From contig NZ_FOQK01000002.1 in the NCBI RefSeq assembly GCF_900113715.1, positions 62,001-126,000 of the forward strand: DNA of 64,000 nucleotides. Direction: 5' to 3'. Below, piece by piece: positions 42,531 through 50,057 of this stretch. This DNA comes from Pseudoselenomonas ruminantium (lineage in GTDB: Bacteria > Bacillota > Negativicutes > Selenomonadales > Selenomonadaceae). The notes beneath the pieces are model-generated. The model searched no databases and was not told where the DNA came from. It saw only the letters and a list, made by a program, of their open reading frames with translations. The translations under genes were made by a program, and so were the position numbers. How positions within the stretch are numbered: position 1 is the first letter of the stretch; each line of letters starts with the position of its first letter.

Positions 42531-43793
42531 TCAAGGCTCGCTCTGCCAGTGCCTGCCTTCTGCTATCGTGTCTTGGAGGCGCTGCTGGAGATCGCGGAAC
42601 CGGTAGAATCCGTCCGGAGTGGCAGTAAGGCCCTTTAGGCGCAGGGGGATGCGGGCCGGCGGCGCCTCGGTGGTCAGCGGCGTGCGCTGGCGCAGCTGCT
42701 GCGCGTTGGCGTAGATGAGGGACAGGGAGGCGTATTCTTCGCCGCCCTGTCCCTGACGTTTTTCGATGACGAACTTGGCGCCGATGGGGGTCTTGGCCTC
42801 GATGCTGTCCGGCAGAGTGTAGTCTTCAACGCCCAGCGCGGGCAGGACTTCTGCCAGGTTGACATCGTGGCCGCAGAGGAAGGTGATCTTGCGGTGGCTG
42901 TTGGCAAGCTCCTGCTCCATGACAGCAAGCAGCGGATAGGCCATGGCCTTGGCACAGGTGGGCTGAGAGAACAGCGAATTGATGCCGAGTTCCTTCAAGG
43001 CGGCGATGTCTTTCCAGTCCTCGCGGGTCAGCGGATGACCGAAGGCGGCGGCAAGGTCGTTTTCTTCCTCGTAATATTGCAGGGTCAGCGCATCGCTGGC
43101 TGGCACCAGGGCACCCCAGGGCGTGCGGAGACCTGGCCCGCCATTTTTTGCCGGGGCGATGTCTTTGCGGGTATAGTCAAGGGGACCATGCTGCTGGGCA
43201 TAGGTTGACCGGTTAAAGTCAAGGGTCTGCATGAGCAGCTGGCAAGAGCGCTGGCCGCGTTCCTGCAGGGGGCCTTCAAGTCCTGACCTGTCAAATTCGT
43301 TCCGCACTTGCTGGCGGAACCGCTCGCTGTCCGGCGGGGCAGGCAGGAATACGGGATCGGCCTCATTGACTTGCTGGTGGTGCTCGATGGCTACGTCAGC
43401 AAGGGGCAGCAGGCCGCTGGCAAAATAGCGTGCGGTGGCGATGGTGCGCTGGAACGAGTTGGCGTAGAACCGCACTTCATCGGCGGCAGGCGGCGTGTTC
43501 CGCTCCAGCAGTTTTTCTTCTTCCAGCCATTGGCGGAAATACTGGCCCATCAGCAGTTCCAGCTCGGCGCCGCGGGGCGAGAGCTCGCCGGGGGCGCACT
43601 GCCAGGCGAACCAGGCATGGGGGGTGAGCTTGGCGAGGGTGGAATCACGTCCGGCCAAGGGGGCGCGGATATTGTGGCGGCTGAGGATAAGCACCTGCTT
43701 GAGCGGATAATCGGCTTTGCCGGCCGCCTGGCTGGCAGCTGGCAAAAGGAGCAGCAGGCAGAGGCTGAGGACAGGCAAGAGTTTCTTTTCCAT
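42531..43793 (-). CDS. Periplasmic histidine acid phosphatase, glucose-1-phosphatase-like
   Basis: 420 residues from the ATG at 43793. A signal peptide LLPVLSLCLLLLLPAASQAA directs export. The catalytic motif SRHNIRAPLAG corresponds to SRHNLRAPLA of E. coli Agp (RHGxRxP family), and the proton donor is in CGHDVNLAEVL, followed by TPIGAKFVIEKR as in Agp. Other members are phytases, so phytate cleavage cannot be excluded. TTGAC-type palindromes in the gene write LDFNRST and FDRSG (43205-43216, one mismatch, and 43283-43294). No partner gene is close. Confidence 0.88.
   Translation of the reverse strand: MEKKLLPVLSLCLLLLLPAASQAAGKADYPLKQVLILSRHNIRAPLAGRDSTLAKLTPHAWFAWQCAPGELSPRGAELELLMGQYFRQWLEEEKLLERNTPPAADEVRFYANSFQRTIATARYFASGLLPLADVAIEHHQQVNEADPVFLPAPPDSERFRQQVRNEFDRSGLEGPLQERGQRSCQLLMQTLDFNRSTYAQQHGPLDYTRKDIAPAKNGGPGLRTPWGALVPASDALTLQYYEEENDLAAAFGHPLTREDWKDIAALKELGINSLFSQPTCAKAMAYPLLAVMEQELANSHRKITFLCGHDVNLAEVLPALGVEDYTLPDSIEAKTPIGAKFVIEKRQGQGGEEYASLSLIYANAQQLRQRTPLTTEAPPARIPLRLKGLTATPDGFYRFRDLQQRLQDTIAEGRHWQSEP
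43205..43294. repeat. TTGAC-NN-GTCAA palindromes in the phosphatase gene
   Basis: TTGACCGGTTAA 43205 (one mismatch) and CTGACCTGTCAA 43283. Confidence 0.7.
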
Positions 43794-43850
43794 GGGGATG
43801 ACATCCTTTCTTTGGGAAAATATATTGGTTTTAGGGGGCGGAGACAATCA

Positions 43851-43940
43851 AGACCGTAATCTACTATTATTCAGCCACGGGCAACTTGCTCTATGTGGCA
43901 AGAGAATTGCAGAAGGCAATACCTGAGGCCGAGGTTTGCT
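43851..43940 (+). pseudogene. Flavodoxin-like 5' gene fragment
   Basis: About 30 codons read KTVIYYYSATGNLLYVARELQKAIPEAEV, the FMN-binding start of an EFR1-type flavodoxin/ferredoxin protein. A good ribosome site (GGGGGCGGAG) is ahead, but the start position is ATC instead of ATG. Similarity ends at about 43940 where a thiD remnant begins on the other strand. Confidence 0.7.
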
Positions 43941-44135
43941 CGGTAAGGAACGCAGGGGGGACGGGCAGGATGCCAGTCACCTGCTGCGTATTTTGGGCTG
44001 TCAACGCCGTGATGGCGCTCATGGCATAGACGCCATGCATGGTCATGGTCTTGATATCGGCTTGTATGCCTGCACCGCCGCTGCAATCGCTGCCGGCAAT
44101 CGTCAGGACGGCCGGTATTTTTTTGTGGTGTGCAT
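43938..44135 (-). pseudogene. thiD: thiD 5' fragment
   Basis: From ATG 44135 (GGAGGGAA upstream) the sequence encodes, after a one-base shift in an A7 tract, KKIPAVLTIAGSDCSGGAGIQADIKTMTMHGVYAMSAITALTAQNTQQVTGILPVP. This is the N-terminal quarter of hydroxymethylpyrimidine (phosphate) kinase of thiamine synthesis. Coding similarity ceases at the flavodoxin fragment. The remaining three quarters of the gene are absent. Confidence 0.88.
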
Positions 44136-44312
44136 ATGGGTTCCCTCCTTTGCTGCTGTCTTGGGTGATAGCGCCTTCATTATACCCTTTATCTCCAGGC
44201 GGGGCAACCGAGGGCCGCAGGCAGGAATTGGCTGTGCCGTCAGCGAATATTAGGATAAAAATCATGATGACTGCTTTTCCTGTGCAAGGGCAGGGCTGAA
44301 GGGGGGATTTTT

Positions 44313-44996
44313 ATGGTTCGTGATGTGCGTTTTGTGGTGGATATTGTCCTTTTTGTCCTGCTGACCACGATATTCAAGCGGCATGTCATCTCGGCGGACT
44401 ATCATGTCTGGGCGGGGATGCTGGCCTGCGGCATGATTGCCGGTCATGTCTGGCTGAACCGCATCTGGCTGCGGCGGTTCGCGAGCAAGCGGAAGAAGGA
44501 GTCCGACTGGCTGAGCTTTGCGCTGATGTTCGTCTTTGCGGTGCTGCTGGTCACGGGCATTTTGACCGCCAAGCCCTTTGGCATCGAGCTGCATGCTCTC
44601 AAGCCGTATCATAAGTGCCTGGGAGGTATTTCCCTGCTGCTGGTGGCGGCGCATATCGGGTTCCATTGGCAGTACCTGCGGGTGAATTTCCTGCGGTCGT
44701 TCCGTCTGTGCCGGCTGGTGCCCAAGGCGCTGACGACCATGCTGCTTATCGGGGCACTGTGCCTTGGCGGCTATGGCTTCGTGGATTCGGGCTTTGCCAA
44801 GTGGATTGCGGCACCGTTTACGGTGGCAGCCCGTCCGGCAGCTGATGCGGCCCAGCGGCGGCCGCACAAGCCACGGCCGTTCAGCTGGGAGCGGCTGGGC
44901 AAGTCCATGGCGGAGATCGCGGGGATGATGTTCCTGGGGGCCTATGTGGTCAAATGCGCACGGAAGCCGCCGGGCAAGAAATCCGGCAAGGGCTAG
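44313..44996 (+). CDS. DUF4405-type membrane protein
   Basis: 227 residues with four or five hydrophobic helices. Histidines recur in helices or at their ends: RHVISADYHVWAGM, GHVWLN, LKPYHKCLGG, AAHIGFHWQYL. This pattern suits a cytochrome b561-like four-helix protein holding haem, as proposed for DUF4405 relatives. The C terminus is basic and cytosolic. Start as annotated; no clear partner, although the GGDEF gene starts 77 bp downstream. Redox function is inferred from the His pattern only. Confidence 0.72.
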   Translation: MVRDVRFVVDIVLFVLLTTIFKRHVISADYHVWAGMLACGMIAGHVWLNRIWLRRFASKRKKESDWLSFALMFVFAVLLVTGILTAKPFGIELHALKPYHKCLGGISLLLVAAHIGFHWQYLRVNFLRSFRLCRLVPKALTTMLLIGALCLGGYGFVDSGFAKWIAAPFTVAARPAADAAQRRPHKPRPFSWERLGKSMAEIAGMMFLGAYVVKCARKPPGKKSGKG

Positions 44997-45072
44997 CAAG
45001 AAGGAGTTTGTTTCACGGGCCGGGAATAAAAAATATATGAGACTTTATTCCGAACCAGAGGAGAATTGCCGT

Positions 45073-47256
45073 ATGAAAGCACTGCTGTCCTTGTTTATCT
45101 GTCTATCTGTGCTGGTGGGCCTGCCAGCTGCAGTCCTGGCGGAGAGCCCTGCGGGGGCGACCATCCGGCTGGGGGTTGTGCCGCCAGACAGGAGCGTCGC
45201 CAATGCCCGTGTCCTGTGGCAGTATTACATCGGTTATCTGGATGAATTGTCCAAGCATAACGATAGCCAATATGAGCTGGTGGATCTATCCGGCAGCAAT
45301 ATCTTTTCCCCGCTGCTGGCTGGCGATGTGGATATGATGCTGTCATTGGAATATCTGGGCTTTCTGGCCAAGCACGACGGGCTCATTTATAGTGACAGGG
45401 ATTTTGGTTACGATATCGTGGGGCTCTATACGCGCCCCGAAGAAGACCGATTTGGGGCCGGCGACCTGAGCAGTTTGGAAAATGCCCGGGTAGGCGTGCT
45501 GGCTGCGCACAGCTTGGAAGCCCGCCTGCAGCAGTTCCAGCAGGAGTACCGCGTGCAGCTTGCCGTGCAGACCTATGCAGACCATGCGTCGCTGGTGGCG
45601 GCGTTGGCCGCAGGCGACGTGGATATGGTGGTGGATACGGCTGCCCAGAGCTATGGACAGGAGAAATTCTTCCTTGCCTTTGCCCGGGTGCCCATGAAGA
45701 TCGTGACGACGGCTGGGCAGCAGCCCAAGCTCAGGGAAATGGAGCAGGCTCTGCAGCGGCTCGATACAGAGAATCCGCATTTTGCATCGCAGCTGTCGCA
45801 AAAGCTGGCGGAGAATCTGGACTTCCAGCTCGTGCATTACACGCCGGCCGAGAGGCAGTTCATCAACAGCCTGCCACCGCTGCGGCTTGTGGTCTATGGC
45901 GGCGTCCGTCCCTATATCGAATATGATGACAACCGGGACAAGGCCAGCGGTATCTATCCGGACCTGATCGCGGCGATTACGGAAAACTCCGGGGTGAAAT
46001 TCGAATACATCCATGTGCTGACCTATGACGACGCCCTGAATATGCTGAAGACCGGCAAGGCGGATGTCATGCTGGATATCTTTGCGGGGTCAGCAGTCCA
46101 CCAGCCATTCCTCTATACCAATCCCGTGCTGGAGATCCCGTATACCCTGGTGGGCAAGATGTCTGCGCCCCCTGACCGCGATGAGAACATAACGCTGCTG
46201 CTTCCCTATGCCGATGCCTCGTTCATGGCCTTTCTGGAGCAGAAATTCCCGCACTGGCAGATAAAGAACTCCCGTGCCGATGTGATCGATACGCTGCAAC
46301 AGGTGGACAACCATAGCGATGCGCTGGCCTTGGTGCGCAACTCGATCTTGGAGATCGATCGCCCCTTGAGCTTCTACCCGCATTTGGCGATAATCCCCGA
46401 TACGTCCATCAATATCCCCATGAGTCTGGCGCTTTCGCCGCGCCAGCCGCGGATGCTGCAGACCATCCTCAACAAAGCGATCACGCAGATCAATCCTGAG
46501 ACCCGGACCAGCATCACGCAGAAACATATCATTGCCACGAAACCGGTTTTCTCGCTGCAGCATTTGTTGGCGTTCTATCCGCTGCAGACGGGGCTGATGG
46601 GCGGCCTGGTCGCACTGCTGCTGGTCGTGATTGCCGTGATAAACCGGCATGAGGTATCGATGCGCAAGGCCAAGGATCTGCTGCAGGAGAAGAATCTCAT
46701 GCTTATGGCGACGGTCAAGGAACTCATGGCGGCCAATAAGAGCAAGCGGCTCTACAAGGAAATGGCGCAGAAAGATGCGCTCACGGGTGTCCTCAACAAG
46801 CGGGGCATCGAGGAGGCGGGGGCAGAGGTGCTGGCGTCGTCTCTGTCTGAGGGCTGCTGCCATGCCCTGCTGATCATCGACCTGGATCATTTCAAGGAAG
46901 CCAATGATACGTTGGGACATCAGCGCGGCGATATGATCCTGCGCCAGTTTGCGCTGAGCCTTATCCATGTGGTTCGCTCGCGGGATGCTGTGGGCCGCTT
47001 TGGCGGGGATGAGTTCATCCTCGTCTTGAACGATCTGCCGGCGGCGATGGTCACGACGGTGGCCAAACGCATCAATGAAGCGGCGCACAATCTTGAGACC
47101 GATAGGGAGAAGTGCACGCGCCTGAGTGCCAGCATCGGCATCGCGCTGGCGCCATTGCATGGCAGGGATTACCAATCGCTGCTGCACACGGCCGACCAGG
47201 CCCTCTACCAAGTGAAGGAACGGGGACGGGATGGCTGGCTCGTAGCATCATCTTAG
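45073..47256 (+). CDS. Diguanylate cyclase with two periplasmic-binding sensor domains
   Basis: 727 residues from ATG 45073. Signal peptide (about 1-24), a PhnD/TauA-like binding domain (about 30-255: IRLGVVPPDRS...GDVDMMLSLEYLGFL), a second SBP_bac_3-like domain (about 275-510: LRLVVYGGVRPYIEYDD...GIYPDLIAAITENSGVKFEY), one membrane helix (about 523-543), a short coiled linker and a GGDEF domain. The active site is FGGDEF, and the inhibitory RxxD (RSRD) precedes it by five residues, so product inhibition is expected. It should convert an external small-molecule signal into cyclic di-GMP. Confidence 0.92.
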   Translation: MKALLSLFICLSVLVGLPAAVLAESPAGATIRLGVVPPDRSVANARVLWQYYIGYLDELSKHNDSQYELVDLSGSNIFSPLLAGDVDMMLSLEYLGFLAKHDGLIYSDRDFGYDIVGLYTRPEEDRFGAGDLSSLENARVGVLAAHSLEARLQQFQQEYRVQLAVQTYADHASLVAALAAGDVDMVVDTAAQSYGQEKFFLAFARVPMKIVTTAGQQPKLREMEQALQRLDTENPHFASQLSQKLAENLDFQLVHYTPAERQFINSLPPLRLVVYGGVRPYIEYDDNRDKASGIYPDLIAAITENSGVKFEYIHVLTYDDALNMLKTGKADVMLDIFAGSAVHQPFLYTNPVLEIPYTLVGKMSAPPDRDENITLLLPYADASFMAFLEQKFPHWQIKNSRADVIDTLQQVDNHSDALALVRNSILEIDRPLSFYPHLAIIPDTSINIPMSLALSPRQPRMLQTILNKAITQINPETRTSITQKHIIATKPVFSLQHLLAFYPLQTGLMGGLVALLLVVIAVINRHEVSMRKAKDLLQEKNLMLMATVKELMAANKSKRLYKEMAQKDALTGVLNKRGIEEAGAEVLASSLSEGCCHALLIIDLDHFKEANDTLGHQRGDMILRQFALSLIHVVRSRDAVGRFGGDEFILVLNDLPAAMVTTVAKRINEAAHNLETDREKCTRLSASIGIALAPLHGRDYQSLLHTADQALYQVKERGRDGWLVASS

Positions 47257-47273
47257 GAGATGGATCCGTGGAC

Positions 47274-47303
47274 AAAGCCTATTGCTGCTGGCAATAGGCT
47301 TTT
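47274..47303. terminator. Bidirectional terminator between GGDEF gene and ttdR
   Basis: AAAGCCTATTGC / GCAATAGGCTTTT around TGCTG. The ttdR stop codon lies inside the stem. Confidence 0.88.
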
Positions 47304-48199
47304 AGTTTGCCCACGAAGGTGCGGGCAGCATGGGAAAGGTAGCGGTTCCTGCGCCAGGCAATGACGACCTGCCGCTGGGGATGGGTGTCGATGGCGGCGT
47401 AGCAGGGGGGCTCCTGGGGGCGGAAGCCCTCTATCAGCGGGGCGGGCAGCAGGGCGGCGCCGAGGCCTGCTCCGCTGAGGGACAGTGCGGTTTCGAGACT
47501 GCGGGTTTCCAACAGGCTCTGGGGCGTGAAGCCTGCTTCGTGGCAGAGGGCATAGAGCTGGCTGTGCAGTTTCTGCTCGGGGTGCATGGTGATGAACGGC
47601 GTATCCTTGAGCGCTGCAAGAGGCAGCTGGGGCAAAGGCTGTGCTGGTGTATGCGGCAGGCTGTAATGCTGGGACAATGGATGCATGGGCGGCAGGGCCA
47701 GCAGCAGGTCCTCAGCAAAGAGGTTTTCCGTCATGAAATGGCTGGTGTCGATGGGCTGCAGCGACAGGATGACATCGGTCTGCCCTGCGAGGGCCAGTTC
47801 CTCGAGCTGGCGCGTGGTGTTTTCGAGCAGCTCGACAGTGATCGAGGGATACTGCCGCTGGAAAGCGGGCAGGAACCGCGACAGCAGGTAGGTGCTGCGG
47901 AAGGGGGAACTGCCGATGATGATGTGACCCGCAGACCGTTGCAGCATATCATCGGCACGCTGCTGGAACTCTTCGTCAAGTGCCAGGATGCGGCGGGCCG
48001 TGTCAAGGTACAGCTCACCTAGGGGCGTGGGACGCAGCGGCGTGAGGCTGCGGTCAAAAAGGGGGGCACCGAGCTTCTTCTCGATGCCGGCAATCGATTG
48101 GGAGAGGGATGGCTGGGAAATATAGAGCTTCTGGGCGGCGCGGGAAATCGAGCCTTCCTGTGCGACGGTCAGGATGTAGCGGAATTGGCGGAACTCCAT
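47279..48199 (-). CDS. LysR-family regulator, TtdR-like
   Basis: 306 residues. N-terminal winged HTH: MEFRQFRYILTVAQEGSISRAAQKLYISQPSLSQSIAGIEKKLGAPLFDRS, then a ligand-binding domain with HIIIGSSPFRSTYLLSRFLPAFQRQYPSITVELLE. It is divergent from ttdAB, the same arrangement as E. coli ttdR-ttdABT, so tartrate-dependent activation of ttdAB is the likely job. A dyad fitting a LysR site lies in the gap. Confidence 0.88.
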   Translation of the reverse strand: MEFRQFRYILTVAQEGSISRAAQKLYISQPSLSQSIAGIEKKLGAPLFDRSLTPLRPTPLGELYLDTARRILALDEEFQQRADDMLQRSAGHIIIGSSPFRSTYLLSRFLPAFQRQYPSITVELLENTTRQLEELALAGQTDVILSLQPIDTSHFMTENLFAEDLLLALPPMHPLSQHYSLPHTPAQPLPQLPLAALKDTPFITMHPEQKLHSQLYALCHEAGFTPQSLLETRSLETALSLSGAGLGAALLPAPLIEGFRPQEPPCYAAIDTHPQRQVVIAWRRNRYLSHAARTFVGKLKAYCQQQ

Positions 48200-48218
48200 G
48201 GGAAAAACCTCCTCGGTT

Positions 48219-48234
48219 ATAAGTGCAGACTTAT
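48219..48234. promoter_or_regulatory. Candidate LysR operator
   Basis: Perfect dyad ATAAGT-GCAG-ACTTAT, containing T-N11-A, between ttdR and ttdA. Confidence 0.65.
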
Positions 48235-48344
48235 GCTTACTATAATTATATTGGTATTCGACTTATATGGAAAGCAAAATTATAATAAGAGCAACGAAAG
48301 CAATTCCAAGGATTGTGTTATTGTGTGCGGAGAGGAAGGATAGT

Positions 48345-49244
48345 ATGACGAAAGAACAGGCGGTAGCCCGGATGACGGATACCATCGCGAAGTTTTTGGC
48401 CTTTTCCGGCAAGTGCCTGCCCGATGATGTGCGCGCGAAGCTGGCAGAGCTGGCTGCGCAGGAGGAAGAGCCGCTGGCCAAGGCAATCTATCAGACGATG
48501 CGGGAGAATCAGGAGCTGGCGCAGAAGCTCAACCGCCCGAGCTGCCAGGATACGGGAGCCATCCAGTTCTTCATCAAATGCGGCGCTGGCTTTCCCTATA
48601 TGGGCGAGCTGCCGGTGCTGCTGCGGGAGGCTGTGATCCAGGCGACGAAGGCTGCGCCGCTCCGGCATAACGCCGTGGAGACCTTTGATGAGTACAATAC
48701 GGGCAAGAATGTCGCCCTCGGCATCCCTTCGCTGTTCTGGGATATTGTGCCGGGGCGCGATGACTGCGAGATCTATACGTATATGGCTGGGGGCGGCTGT
48801 TCTTTGCCAGGACAGGCCAAGGTCCTGATGCCGGGTGAAGGCTATGAGGGCGTCACGAAGTTTGTTCTCGACGTCATGACGAGCTATGGCCTCAATGCCT
48901 GCCCGCCGCTTCTGGTCGGCGTTGGCATCGGCACCTCAGTGGAAGTGGCGGCCCTGCAGTCCAAATGGGCCCTCATGCGGCCGCTGGGCTCGCATAACCC
49001 GAATCCCAAGGCCGCCAAGATGGAAAAGCTTTTGGAGGATGGCATCAACAAGCTGGGCCTGGGCCCGCAGGGGCTGCGCGGCAAGAATTCCGTCATGGGC
49101 GTCAACATCGAGAACAGCGCCCGTCATCCGTCGGTCATTGGCGTGGCGGTCAACGTCGGCTGCTGGTCGCATCGCCGCGGGCATATCGTTTTTGACCGGG
49201 AGCTCAACTACACGATCGATTCGCATGCGGAGGTGGATTTCTAA
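48345..49244 (+). CDS. ttdA: L(+)-tartrate dehydratase alpha subunit
   Basis: 299 residues from ATG 48345 (GAGAGGAAGG upstream). With TtdB it dehydrates L-tartrate to oxaloacetate via a [4Fe-4S] cluster. Very similar in layout to E. coli Ttd[82 protein letters not shown] and [14 protein letters not shown]; three cysteines are placed for the cluster. Class I fumarase alpha subunits are related, but the beta subunit and the LysR neighbour favour tartrate. Confidence 0.9.
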   Translation: MTKEQAVARMTDTIAKFLAFSGKCLPDDVRAKLAELAAQEEEPLAKAIYQTMRENQELAQKLNRPSCQDTGAIQFFIKCGAGFPYMGELPVLLREAVIQATKAAPLRHNAVETFDEYNTGKNVALGIPSLFWDIVPGRDDCEIYTYMAGGGCSLPGQAKVLMPGEGYEGVTKFVLDVMTSYGLNACPPLLVGVGIGTSVEVAALQSKWALMRPLGSHNPNPKAAKMEKLLEDGINKLGLGPQGLRGKNSVMGVNIENSARHPSVIGVAVNVGCWSHRRGHIVFDRELNYTIDSHAEVDF

Positions 49245-49855
49245 TGGCAAAGAAGATACTTACGACACCCATCAGTGCCGAGGATTTGGAAGATATCCAT
49301 GTGGGGGATGTCATCTATCTGACTGGTGAGCTCACGACCTGCCGTGATGTGGCCCATCGCCGCGTCATCGAGGAAAAGCGCCCGCTGCCTGTCGACGTGC
49401 GCAATGGTGCGATCCTGCACGCAGGCCCGATTATCCGCAAGCATGGTGAAGATGACTACGAGATGGTCACGGTCGGCCCGACGACCTCGATGCGCATGGA
49501 GAAATTTGAGGAAGCGTTCATCCGGGAAACCGGTGTCCGGCTGATCATCGGCAAGGGCGGCATGGGAGATGGCACGATGCGCGGCTGCCGCGAGCATAAG
49601 GCGCTGCATTGCGTATTCCCCGCTGGCTGCGCGGTGGTGGCAGCCGATTGCGTCGAGAAGATCATCCAGGCCAACTGGATGGATCTGGGCATGCCCGAGA
49701 CGCTGTGGACGAGCAAGGTCAAGGAGTTCGGCCCGCTCATTGTCTCTATCGACACCCATGGGCGCAACTTGTTCGAGGAAAACAAAGTCATTTTCAACGA
49801 GCGCAAGGAAAGGGTATACGAAGAAATCTGCCGAGAGGTAAGATTCATCAAGTGA
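49244..49855 (+). CDS. ttdB: L(+)-tartrate dehydratase beta subunit
   Basis: 203 residues, start overlapping the ttdA stop (TAATG). [38 protein letters not shown] at the N terminus, [32 protein letters not shown] in the middle and [18 protein letters not shown] near the end match E. coli TtdB almost word for word. Its terminator 6 bp later is built from the TGACCGGTCA palindrome. No tartrate transporter is adjacent. Confidence 0.92.
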   Translation: MAKKILTTPISAEDLEDIHVGDVIYLTGELTTCRDVAHRRVIEEKRPLPVDVRNGAILHAGPIIRKHGEDDYEMVTVGPTTSMRMEKFEEAFIRETGVRLIIGKGGMGDGTMRGCREHKALHCVFPAGCAVVAADCVEKIIQANWMDLGMPETLWTSKVKEFGPLIVSIDTHGRNLFEENKVIFNERKERVYEEICREVRFIK

Positions 49856-49860
49856 ATACA

Positions 49861-49922
49861 GGCAAAAATGACCGGTCAGACTGGCACCGCTTGACGCGCC
49901 AATCTGACCGGTCATTTTTGCC
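49861..49922. terminator. ttdAB terminator built from the palindrome family
   Basis: A perfect 20-bp inverted repeat, 49861-49880 and 49903-49922. Each arm contains a whole TGACCGGTCA (49869-49878, 49905-49914), and the loop holds TTGACGCGCCAA, a one-mismatch copy. TTTTTGCC follows the core. Confidence 0.9.
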
Positions 49923-50057
49923 TATCCGGGGCCTTGGCGGCAGCGTGAGCTTTTTTATCGCCTGCGAGGAAGGAACTGGCTGGTGGTGCGGCGAATCCAT
50001 AGAATGAATAGCTATAAGATCAGGCAGGCATGGGGCCTGCTTGAGAGGGAGACATCG

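Noticed and set aside
48345-49855. Class I fumarase instead of tartrate dehydratase
   Set aside because: The two families are close, but segment-by-segment resemblance to E. coli TtdA and TtdB and the divergent LysR gene favour tartrate dehydratase.
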